Of a stretch of 64,000 nt of DNA, positions 43,000 to 52,332 are shown piece by piece. This DNA comes from Aphanomyces cochlioides (taxonomy: Eukaryota; Oomycota; Saprolegniomycetes; Saprolegniales; Verrucalvaceae): the NCBI GenBank assembly GCA_019828595.1, contig JAHQRK010000036.1, forward strand, positions 124,001 through 188,000. Direction: 5' to 3'. Every line of letters begins with the position of its first letter. Positions within the stretch are counted from its first letter, which is position 1. A program made the position numbers and the translations under genes. The notes beneath the pieces were generated by a model. The model worked only from the letters and a program-made list of their open reading frames with translations, was not told the origin of the DNA and ran no database searches.

Positions 43000-43285
43000 G
43001 GCCGTGTTCGACTTGGCAAAGAATCATGATTCAAGTTGATTCTGAACAAATTTTATCCAATAGAAAACAACCACAAACCATGTGTGAATTAGCGAATTTT
43101 CCTTCCGTAATCCACTTTGGTGGGATAATCATGATTTTTAGAATCTACCTCAACCATTTTGAATGAGGTAGATTCATAAGAGTGAATGTGGATTCTCATG
43201 AATGTTGTTAATCCCTTGAAAGACCCAAATAGGTTTTGCATGGGAGAATCAAGATGCGATCATGATTTTCAAACCGAACACGGCC
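43000..43285. mobile_element. Harbinger-type MITE (286 bp) with central hairpin
   Basis: Terminal inverted repeats GGCCGTGTTCG (43000-43010) and its complement (43275-43285) are flanked by TAA on both sides (42997-42999, 43286-43288). The GGCCGTGTTCG ends and TAA duplication are classic for PIF/Harbinger. Near the ends AATCATGATT-like words are repeated in inverted order. In the middle a perfect 12-bp stem (GAATCTACCTCA 43141-43152, complement 43164-43175) would fold the element. It sits 120 bp upstream of a Harbinger transposase start, but I could not show that the same TIRs bound that gene. Confidence 0.88.
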
Positions 43286-43405
43286 TAAGAGGTTGGTCAG
43301 TGCGTCTTCATCTCCTTCTGTGGTTCACTTACGGATAAAAGTGTTTTATCCGAAGTGAGGACTGGCTTCATTTCCGTTCACATCCACTTCCACACAACCA
43401 AGACC

Positions 43406-44545
43406 ATGAACTCAACGCTTATTGCGGCTCAAGTTGCCACTGCAGTCTCGCTGCTTTGTGTTGTCTGTGCAAGTCATACTTTCTCAAGACGTGAAAAGTA
43501 CAACATTCTCACCCTACCCAGCTTTGACTTTGATTCTATGGTGAATGACGACCGATTCAATACTTGGTTCGAGACGAACCTTCGCTGCAGCCAAGCATCC
43601 TTTCGAAACTTGGTCGCTCTTCTGCAAAACACAAACTTGATCAATGCAACTTATTCGCTTAGACACTCCTTTGAGAAGAAGATCGCAATGTTCTTGTTTT
43701 ACGTGGGATCTGAGGGTGGTTTTCGTGAAGTTTCCGTTGCGTTTGGAGTGTCTAAAGCTTGGAGTATTATGGTTATTCATGCAATCAGCCAAGAATTAGT
43801 GCAACAGAGAGATCAATGGATTCATTTCCCGTCCACAAGAAAAGAATGGTCCAAAATTGAGAGAACATTTATGGCCAAGAAAGGACTCCCTGGTGTGGCA
43901 GGCGCTGTCGATGGAACACTTATTAATATCCAACGCCCTGAGGACCACGACGGGTTCTACGACCGTCATGGCGGTCCATCGTTTAACATACAGGCTGTAT
44001 GTGATGCAAACTGTATTTTTATGAGTGTCGATATTCGACCTGGATCGTTCTCGGACAAGAAAATATGGAAAGTATCGTGGCTTGGTCGGTCGATTCGTCG
44101 GCTTATCCCAGTTGGATCATATATTCTTGGTGATGCCGGTTATACATTATTGCCATGGTTGATCACACCATTTCTCCCTCACGAAGAAGGTGGTAACTTG
44201 ACAAAGTTACAACGAGATTACAATTTTAAGCATTCTAGTACCCGTATGAGCATTGAACGAGCATTTGGCTTACTCAAGGAAAGATTTAGAATTCTCAAGA
44301 GCACAATGAAGGAGAAGACCATCGAGTCGTCACTTCAAATTGTGATGTCGTGCTTCGTTTTGCACAACATGCTATTTGAATTGAAAGACTCTCTTTATAT
44401 TGACAAGGACATAAATGGCTTTACCAATTCGCATTGCCAAGCACTTGACGACAATGAAGACTGTGTTGACAATGAAACCAATACTATCTTACGAATTGCG
44501 GCAAAGCAAAAGAGAATGGCGATAGCTAGATATCTTTACGATTAA
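43406..44545 (+). CDS. PIF/Harbinger transposase (DDE_Tnp_4), intact
   Basis: 379 aa from ATG 43406 (a GTG upstream in frame is unlikely). All catalytic residues are present: first Asp in VAGAVDGTLINIQRP, second Asp in YILGDAGYTLLPWL, Glu in RMSIERAFGLLKERFRIL. The N-terminal third carries the HTH-like helices of the family (FRNLVALL, VSVAFGVSKAW). The enzyme cuts out and inserts DNA at TWA targets, but only with the Myb/SANT-like partner encoded convergently at 44580-45387. Nothing is damaged in this gene, so it could supply transposase for the TAA-flanked MITEs at 9348 and 43000. A 14-bp direct repeat GAAGTGAGGACTGG (43352-43365, 45464-45477) brackets the gene pair; its meaning is unclear. 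Element ends were not found. Confidence 0.92.
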   Translation: MNSTLIAAQVATAVSLLCVVCASHTFSRREKYNILTLPSFDFDSMVNDDRFNTWFETNLRCSQASFRNLVALLQNTNLINATYSLRHSFEKKIAMFLFYVGSEGGFREVSVAFGVSKAWSIMVIHAISQELVQQRDQWIHFPSTRKEWSKIERTFMAKKGLPGVAGAVDGTLINIQRPEDHDGFYDRHGGPSFNIQAVCDANCIFMSVDIRPGSFSDKKIWKVSWLGRSIRRLIPVGSYILGDAGYTLLPWLITPFLPHEEGGNLTKLQRDYNFKHSSTRMSIERAFGLLKERFRILKSTMKEKTIESSLQIVMSCFVLHNMLFELKDSLYIDKDINGFTNSHCQALDDNEDCVDNETNTILRIAAKQKRMAIARYLYD

Positions 44546-44579
44546 TATCATTTTTTGAAATGACTATCTAACTGTGTTG

Positions 44580-45387
44580 TCAATCATTCATGACACTTGT
44601 AAGCGCAGCAATTTGCTTCGACTGTTCCTTGACGATTTCCATCAAGCTACTTATTTGATTGTGAAGTCCATCATTTTGGTTCATGCTTGCTCCTAATCCG
44701 AGTAGCCCCTCTTTAACAGCCTGAAATCCACTTTCAAGCGTTTCAGCTTGTGTTTTCGCCTTCGTCATCTTTTTACGCTTTTTCTTTTGATGCTCAAGCA
44801 CTTGTTGACTCTCCTCTTCGCTGTCAAAGTCATGGCCTTCGTCAAAATCACAATCATAGTCAAGATCTACATTTTGATTCAAATAATAGAAATACATGCT
44901 TTTAGACTCCTACCGGATTCAACACCACTGGAGGCAGCCTGCGGATCACTTGACATCAATGTTTCGCGTCGATAGCCTGGTTTACTCCCCAATACTCCAT
45001 CATGATGTCAAAGTAAGCTGGAGGCTTCTCCAGCGGTACGTTGCCGGTCGGTGTGGGAAGCGATGGGTTCGACTTGGACCATTCTTGTTGAAGCTTTGAA
45101 AACTATCATAGCGTGTGTCAGGTTTCATGTTTCAATCGTTCTACCTTATTTTGTATGTGCTTCACTGTGAATTCCCGCTTCATGCGTGCTGACAATTCGC
45201 TGGCCAAGAACGAATATGCAATTTTCTTGTCAAAGTTGTTCTTGGACTTAAAGCGACGTGTGATGTCCGATGAATATCGAAGTCGGAACAGCATGGCGAC
45301 GCTTTCATCACACCATGACGCAGATTCTTGCTTGGTTGACCTCTTCTTTCTTGCACCAGTTGCCACTGACTGAGTGTTTCCTTCCAT
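44580..45387 (-). pseudogene. Harbinger Myb/SANT-like accessory protein, one frameshift
   Basis: Three exons on the minus strand: 45145-45387, 44914-45102 and 44580-44866, with introns of 42 and 47 bp. Exon 1 carries a Myb/SANT-like domain (ESASWCDESVAMLFRLRY, then VKHIQNK); exon 2 continues it (FSKLQQEWSKSN, YFDIMMEYWG) and SSDPQAASSGVES; exon 3 is acidic (DFDEGHDFDSEEES), then basic KKKRKK, then a coiled coil to the stop. Harbinger transposases need this partner for DNA binding and nuclear import. Joining the exons leaves a one-base shift inside exon 2 near 44960-45000, so this copy is broken or contains a base error. It was recognised from neighbourhood and from the domain. Confidence 0.75.
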
Positions 45388-45477
45388 TCGTTGCCAACTT
45401 ATGATCAAAACAACAAGTGTGAACGGAGAAGGAGACTCAGAGTCTCCTCCTATTTGGGCTAAAGAAGTGAGGACTGG

Positions 45478-45869
45478 AGGCTTGTATTTAACCGGATCCG
45501 CTTATTCTGACCAATCATGAAGGGGGACTCCTCGCTTCTTGAATATAATTCGTAATTCCCTGAGTTTAAAGACACTGGCAAGAGTTAATATAAAGTTGTC
45601 AATACACTGGACAAGCTGTTTCAGGGACAAAAGAAGCAATGTCACTAAGTAGAGGGAGTTATGCTTAAGCTCCGCGAATGCACTCATGGTGGAAATATGA
45701 AGATGACATGAAGATACTGTAAGGAGGATGGATAGAGTGAATAGATGCCCTAGAAGCGACGGGATTACTTGAGTCGACCGACATAGAGACATATCGTTTG
45801 GGGCAATCCGACACCACAGTGGAGGCGCGTGGAAACTTTTTAGATATCTTCTATGCACACATTAGAGCT
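45478..45869. other. Spacer before U2AF
   Basis: No gene recognised. A 17-bp palindrome GGAGACTCAGAGTCTCC lies just outside at about 45431. Confidence 0.45.
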
Positions 45870-47650
45870 CTAGGCGAAATCCTGCGTCTCAAATTTGGCC
45901 AACGACATGTAGCTCACTTCGACAATGTTGCCACCAAACTTGCGTCCCTTTAGTGCCTACAATCGACCAGCCAGTCAGTCGAGCACAGGCTTGTTTGTGT
46001 TGTACCTTGATAGCAGCTTGTGCCCCCGAGATATCTTCAAACCGTACGAAGACTTTGCCAACGCCAAGAACGGTCTCATTGCCCTAGACAAGAGTTTAGA
46101 AACCAGGAACGACTGTAGTCACGATACATTTGGACGAGGAATCTCCAGCGCGACAACTTTGCCAAACTTGTTGCATTCTTCTTCAATATCTTCCTTCAAA
46201 TCGGCAAATTCATCGTCGTCCTCGAGCTCGGATGCTTGCACCATGTTGCCCTACAAACAAAAGTAAGCCAAATTGCAAAAAGGGATCACAAAGTACCAGT
46301 TGGATCACTGGCGTTGGTTTCTCTTCTTCCTCGGCTTTCTCTTCAACCTTCTTGTTGGGATTGTACTTGGGCAGCGTGCCTTGCTTCGATGCCCGCTGGA
46401 CCACAACGACGTGGCCACCCAAGTCCAAGCCATTGAGACCATTCATGGCAGCTTCTGTCACGTTGTCGTCTTCGTATTCAAACAAAGCACTGCCAACGGA
46501 TTCACCTTCGGCATTCTTGACCAGCGTAAATGCAGCCAAAGTTCCGAACGGTTCGACGAGTTGTGCGACCTAAACAAGAGTGATCATCTTGAATCAAAAG
46601 GGGGGAACAAACCTGCTCTTCTGTAAGCACTGTAGGAATATTGGCCATGAGCAGACGGTTCGACGTGTTGTCTGGGGGAATTTGGCCTATTTCTTCAAAC
46701 GCATTGTTGTCCTGAAGAAGACCAGCTTCTTTGAGACCACAAGCAGCTGAGCCACCAGCAAACCACATGGGATTTGGAATGCAGCCAAGGTTGACCAAGG
46801 CAGTTTGTGTCCGATTGCTGACAGTAGGCATGGGCTGTGGAGGGCCAACAAACGAACGAGGGCGGCCAAACTTGAGCTGCTTCCCGAGCAAATTCAACTG
46901 GTTCAACATGAGGGCAAGATTGCATTCTTCCACCGTACGCATTTCGCAAAAGGCGTATTGACCATCGGTGGATATCCAAGTGCTCAAGATAGGATTACCA
47001 GGCTGTCCTTGTAACGCCAAACCTACTTGCTGGATAATCGTACCAAGGAAATCTTGCAATTGAGTTGCAGTCACGTTAGGAGGGAGATTGCCGACGTACA
47101 ATTCGCGCATGGGCTTGAGGGATATCGCCGTCGAGAGCGAATTTTGATTTTGGGACATCTTGGCCATAATTTCTTGAATGCTCAATGTTGGGTATTGCAA
47201 CATCATTTGAGTGATTGTGGGTTGAGAAGACGATCCAGCGTTACTAGGTGGAACGTCCGCTGATGGAGCTGGTGCAGGTGCTGTCGCTGGTGCCTTTTCT
47301 TTGCTCGCCGAGGACGAACGTCGTCGACGATCATCACTGCGACTACGTCTGGACGAGCGCTTGCGATCATGCGAACGACTTGAAGAACGTCGACCTCGTC
47401 GGTCGTCTCGCCGGTCGTCACGTCGATCATCTCGGCGGCTCGGTCTGTCTCGTCGGTCGTGAGATCTCGATCGAGATCGGCGCGACGAGCGGTACCGCGG
47501 AGAATAACTTCTCGATCGCCGACTACTTCGACTAGATTTACGGTCTCTGTCGTCTTCCTTCTTCCGACTTGATTTCTTGTCTTTATCCTTCCTGCTGCTC
47601 TTTCTCTCCTTGTCGCGATGCGATGAATCGACGTCGTACTCCTCCGCCAT
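45870..47650 (-). CDS. U2AF2: Splicing factor U2AF large subunit (U2AF65)
   Basis: Exons 46613-47650, 46297-46569, 46128-46250, 46006-46083 and 45870-45956 with introns of 43-49 bp, 532 aa. ATG 47650 starts an RS domain rich in Arg/Ser/Asp/Lys (residues 1-120). RRM1 carries RELYVGNLPPNVTATQLQDF and YAFCEMRTVEECNLAL; RRM2 carries NRLLMANIPTVLTEEQ and GSALFEYEDDNVTEAAM; the C-terminal UHM carries LKEDIEEECNKFGKVVALEI, GKVFVRFEDISGAQAAI and GRKFGGNIVEVSYM. U2AF65 binds the polypyrimidine tract at 3' splice sites and recruits U2 snRNP through SF1/SF3B1 contacts. Nucleus. The gene itself is an example of the 43-49-bp introns it must recognise. No damage. Confidence 0.93.
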
Positions 47651-48128
47651 GATGCTCCACACAAATTCGAAATTGGATTTGTGGAAACCGGATATCATAA
47701 TCCGGATACCTGGTTATCCGGGTATTTTATCCGGATTTTTATCTGCAAGGATTGGGCGCCTGCAGCAAATTTTATAGCTTGGAGAGAGGACAGGTCACTC
47801 GCGGGTTCCTTTTCGTGAGAGAAATTGCCCGAATCGAGGTGCGTGTGTTAATACTGATAACAAAATGATGCGTTGTACAAATCACAACAGAGTTAGCAGA
47901 AGAAATTGACAGTGCCAAGGCTTGTACGCAACATGATGGGGTTTCCACAGCTGTGGGCTGGTAGTTATGGATCTTGTTTACAATCCCCAGCAGATGACAT
48001 GTCCTTCATATCTGACGCCTCCATCACAGTTATCCTCAAGTGAGGATAAGAGTATCCGAACGGTTTGACCGAATATCTGGATAAAATTTGTTTGCTTGTG
48101 ACCTTATCCAAAGTTTCATTACGACGAA
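47651..48128. other. Intergenic region with clustered ATCCGGAT motifs
   Basis: No gene. At 47692-47741 the word ATCCGG or its complement occurs about five times (CCGGATATCATAATCCGGAT, then GGTTATCCGGGTATTTTATC). More TATCCGAA/GAATATCTGGAT words lie at 48050-48090. See findings. Confidence 0.5.
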
Positions 48129-49149
48129 TCAATCCTCGGTATCGTCCATATCCTCTTTGTGCATTTGATGAACGTAAAACTTCATGTCGTTGATGATCGT
48201 CGTCTTTTCAGCTTCAGAAGCAGCCTCATACATATCCTGCATCATATCGCCTTTTCCAGCCAAACTGAGCTCTTCAAAATATGTTGCCCATGAGTCTAAA
48301 GGAGCATTGAGCTTTAGAACAACAATAAGCCGCACCAGGCACTTCAATCGAGTCATAGTTGGAAGCGGGAATGGGCTCCATGTCGTCCGTGGCATACCTG
48401 GAAATGCGGTTTGCTGCCGCAAGTGGACATCAATTGATAGTTGGCAAGGGCTACTTACGTGTACTGCCATTGGAAAGCAGGACGAGGAAGCGCATAAAGA
48501 AGGAGAAACGCTCGGGTTTGGTCGACGCATTCCAGAACTTGACGAGGAGTGCAAGGCGCAACTTTGGATCTAATCGAATATTGCATGGAAAATCAAACAT
48601 TGACATCTACCCGAGATGTTTGCATAGATCTTCTTCCATTCTTCTCTCGAATGAACCTCTCGCTACAAAGTGATTTCAAAAGACTGCATACGTTAAGGCC
48701 ATACCTCACGGTCAACTCTGTCGGCTTGTTTTTTCATTGTTGCAACCTTTTCCAATAAATCTCGCTTCTTTCCACCGTGTTTCACGGCCAACTCAAAGGC
48801 ACGTTGAGCTTCACGAAATCGGGAGAGTGCTTCGAGAGCTTGCCCCTTACGGAAATATCCCTTGGACCCCATGAGAAATATTTTATCGCACCAAGAATAC
48901 CTTAGCCCAAGTTGGATCGATCGAGATCGCTGTGTTGGCATCTTGCAGAGCTTCGTCAAACTTCTTTTGTTGGAAACGTGCTGCCGAACGGTTGCCATAG
49001 AGTGTCTACGATGTGGCATGAGATTCGCCGAGTGAAATCGTGCTCACATGCTGGATTGTATTTTGAAGAATGGCCTTCGAGTAGAGTGCTTCAGCTTCGT
49101 CGTATCGCTTGGCCTCAAACGCTTCGTTTCCTTGCTCCTTGTATTCCAT
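48129..49149 (-). CDS. TPR-domain protein
   Basis: Exons 49048-49149, 48901-49005, 48705-48860, 48611-48662, 48459-48569 and 48129-48397; introns 41-61 bp; 264 aa. It begins MEYKEQGNEAFEAKRYDEAE, the classic first TPR, followed by LYGNRSAARFQQKKFDEALQ (TPR2) and GYFRKGQALEALSRFREAQR (TPR3), with a carboxylate-clamp-like set of Lys/Asn/Arg. The triple TPR is of the STI1/HOP, TTC4 or CNS1 kind that binds Hsp70/Hsp90 C-termini. The second half (KLRLALLVKFWNASTKPERF, YEAASEAEKTTIINDMKFYV) is helical and of no known domain. Co-chaperone role inferred; cytosol likely. Confidence 0.75.
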
Positions 49150-49330
49150 CTCACACCGCGATCTTTTCAAAATATGAAAAAATCATTGATTTCCCCCGCA
49201 AACTATGAAAATATTGACAGTGAAAAAGATATACTTTTGCATATTTCGTAATTCTGAAGAATTCTTTTTTTTCTTAAAATGATTTAAAGACATTCTTTTA
49301 TACTAAGAATGTTGGTCGTAATTCTCAACT

Positions 49331-51782
49331 TTATTTCTGCTTCGAATCAAACCGCGAGATGCAGATCGCAAATGCTTGGAGCATCGACAAGGGGTACTGG
49401 AAGTCCATGTTGAAGCAGTTCTGGCCAACGCGGCCCATTTGAAGCATGATGTGCTCTTGTGGAACACTCACTGTGCTCTCGTCGTCGTAGTGGAACGAAG
49501 GATGCGCTTGAATATATGCCTAAGTTGTAAAGGGTGCGTCGTGAGCAAGTCTGGAGATCGAACAATGCATACCTGCCGATACTTGTCTTGATCGGTTGGC
49601 TGCGAATGCACCAGTTGAAAGTTCTTGACCGAAACGCAAGTCGCACGACTACGGAAATCCACAATGCACGAGCTGAGCGGGTCGTATTTCGACTCCCGCT
49701 TGTGCAGACAAATCATTTTGTCTTTCTCGAGCACGTTTTGTCCTCCCTGCTCAAAGATTAACGACATGGTTGTTATTGCAATGACGTACTTGTTCTGCAA
49801 CATCAGCAAAGATTGCATCTAGGGCTTGATCTCTTGATATAGGCCGCCAATCCAAATACGATAAGTTCTTGACACCATCGTCTCCCGTGGGCTGCTCAAT
49901 TATGGCGGGTAAGACGACTTCCATCTTCCTTTGGTTATCCTAATACCAATCACGGTTAGATGGAGTCAATTGCCCTCAAGTGCCTTTTTCATCGGATGGT
50001 AAATGATAACGGCAAGCTCTGCTCGAATCTGCTGGCGAACTTCTTCATCGATTTCACAGTCCGAGTCAATGTCTTCGGGGTTGTCGCCTTGATCATACAG
50101 CGTGTATTCCATCTTCCGTACATCACTGCGAAGTTTGCCCACGAATTGTTTACTCCGTTGAGATCGTGAAAGGAATAAATCATCTCTATCCAAAAGGGTT
50201 CCAGCGACCAACGCTGCAGCTAACGTACTTGTTGAGGCTGAAGATGAAATGCGAAGAAATGCGGGACGTTGGCTTCTTTCGAGCGTACAAAATAGGACGA
50301 CCACTCGAGCTGTTGACCTCAATGAGCATCGTGTACAGCGGGGAAATCTACGCCACTGTCAGAGGAGAACAAAGAGTCGGGCCTACTTTATTTTGACCAC
50401 TGCGATTTCGCTCGATGAAGCATCGGACAATGTGTCCGCGGCCAAAGTCGAGCGGTTTGATGACAAAGTCGAGCAAGTGGTTTGGGACGTATGGAACGCG
50501 TTTGGGATTGAAGAGCTAGGAGTTCTCCTGACTCGACAGAATGTGAATGTATGGTGTACCTCGAACGCTTTCTTCTTCTCTTCTCCCTTGTCTTTGTTTC
50601 GCTTTGACCGCTTGGGTTTGGCTTCTTTGCCCATGCTTTCAAGTTCCTTGATTTCTTGGTACAGGGCGTCTGTGAGGGCAGCCTTTGACGTTTGCAAGTC
50701 GTGCGAGTTGTTGTCGAGTAGACTCTTCGCTCGTTCGTCTTGATCGTCGTCATCGCGACTGCTCTTAGCTTCATCGCATGGAGCTTTTTCCATGACGATT
50801 TCAGGATCATCCCTGTCGTCGTTGTCATTATCGTCGGTTGCTTTTGCAACTTCCTTGGCGATTTCCTTGGCGTCGAGGATTGGAATCTCTTCGATTTCGT
50901 CCATCGAGTCCTCGTCGTCATTCCCTTCTGAGAGTTTTGCTTCAGGCTTGGCATCTTTCTTGACTTGAAGCACCGTGAGCTCTTCTTCAACAGAATCTCG
51001 GCGCACTGAAAGGGATTGTGGTGCTGCCTTGCCCGTTGTGTTTGAGCTCACACTGGTGTAGACTGTCTTTGGCATCAAAGGAGGATCAATTGGCTCTTGG
51101 TGTGGCTTGCGAAAGGATGCGTCTTCTTGCAGCAGCTCAGTCACAGTCTTTCGTTTTCCTTGCATGGAATCGAGTATGGCCTTCTTTTCATGAGCAACAA
51201 TATGTTGCTTGGATGCCGCTATCACTGGATTGTCCGAGTTGACAGGGTCGGCGCTCTTGGGCTGCAGGGTGACTTTTGGCTTGGGTTTTTCAACAATCAC
51301 TTCCTCGATGCCCTTGGACTCCACACTGCTGTCTACTTTGCTTTCCTCGGCTTTGCTTTCACTCTCATTCAAGGTTGATGCTGGAGGTGGTGGGATCTTT
51401 TTCTTTGGCTTTGGGGCTGCCTCTTTGCTATCGGCAGATGCAGTCGCCCGAATTTTTTGGACAGAGGCATTTACGGCCTTCGGTGGCGGAGACGATGGAG
51501 GTCCAGCTTTTGCCCGCAAAGCGGCGGCAGCGGATTTCGGTGGAGCTCCAGATGGAGGAGGAGGAGCTTTCTTCTTCTTTGGCTTGGCCCCATCGTCGCC
51601 TTGTGCCTGGTCCAAGATGAGAATTATTTGAGGCATGGAGTTACCTCGCTGGGCTTTGGAGGCGCTGTTTTTGGTGGACCTTTCTTAACTCTAAATCAAA
51701 TCATCAGCTCTCAACAAAAGGACAGCAAATTGTACGGAGCAGTTGCGACAGGCTCTTCCGCTGGTGTCGTTGGCTCTTCCAT
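49331..51782 (-). CDS. Tubby-like protein
   Basis: Nine exons: 51724-51782, 51645-51690, 50560-51606, 50387-50515, 50229-50347, 49984-50185, 49790-49939, 49573-49746, 49331-49519, in phase for 704 aa. The first intron is only 33 bp; intron 6 would start GC instead of GT (KK/DNQRKM junction). The first 410 residues are disordered, with Pro/Ala/Lys-rich, then Glu/Asp/Ser-rich and Lys-rich parts. The Tub domain follows: [95 protein letters not shown] and [18 protein letters not shown] at the end. Tubby domains bind PI(4,5)P2 and, in ciliates and animals, take cargo into cilia; oomycete zoospores are flagellated. Function here is inferred. Confidence 0.85.
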
Positions 51783-52332
51783 CGTCTTGATTTCAAGCGA
51801 CCGGTCACTTGGCCAAACGTTATATGGTCACTTGACGAAACCGTTCAAGCAGTTACTTTGAAGAGGATTGAAGAGAGACGAATAAATCGAGAGCAAACGT
51901 GGGCAAAGTGTCCATTCTTCACCACCTTACAACTGAATTGCATAATTGAAATGCAGGACGACACGCAGGTGCGATTTCAAGGCTAAGTTGAATACAAGTC
52001 GTTCCAGGGAGATAGTTGACTGGTTGGACTGAAACATGACCAGTTAAATATCGTCCTAGAATGAAATCTCGCAACACGACAACGTCACCATTGCTTTTGG
52101 GTCATCGGAATTTGCAAGTTGAGCCTTGCAGCTCGTACACAAGTGTGGTAATGGCTAAAGTGGCACACTATGGTATTCTATGATTTCTTCTCAGTAGGAT
52201 TCAAAGGTGTTCATTCACATAGCAACAGCCATCAAAGGAACAATGTGACCAAAGTGGAATCCCCATCGGAGTTTGGTTGAGTGGGGCAGATATGATATTA
52301 CACCCTATAAATTGCTATATCGTCCGCCTGAT
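51783..52332. other. Intergenic region between Tubby and TAF2
   Basis: No gene recognised. It includes the promoter of the Tubby gene and the 3' region of TAF2. Confidence 0.5.

Noticed and set aside
43352..45477. GAAGTGAGGACTGG as terminal repeats of the Harbinger element
   Set aside because: They are direct, not inverted, and no 3-bp duplication is visible.
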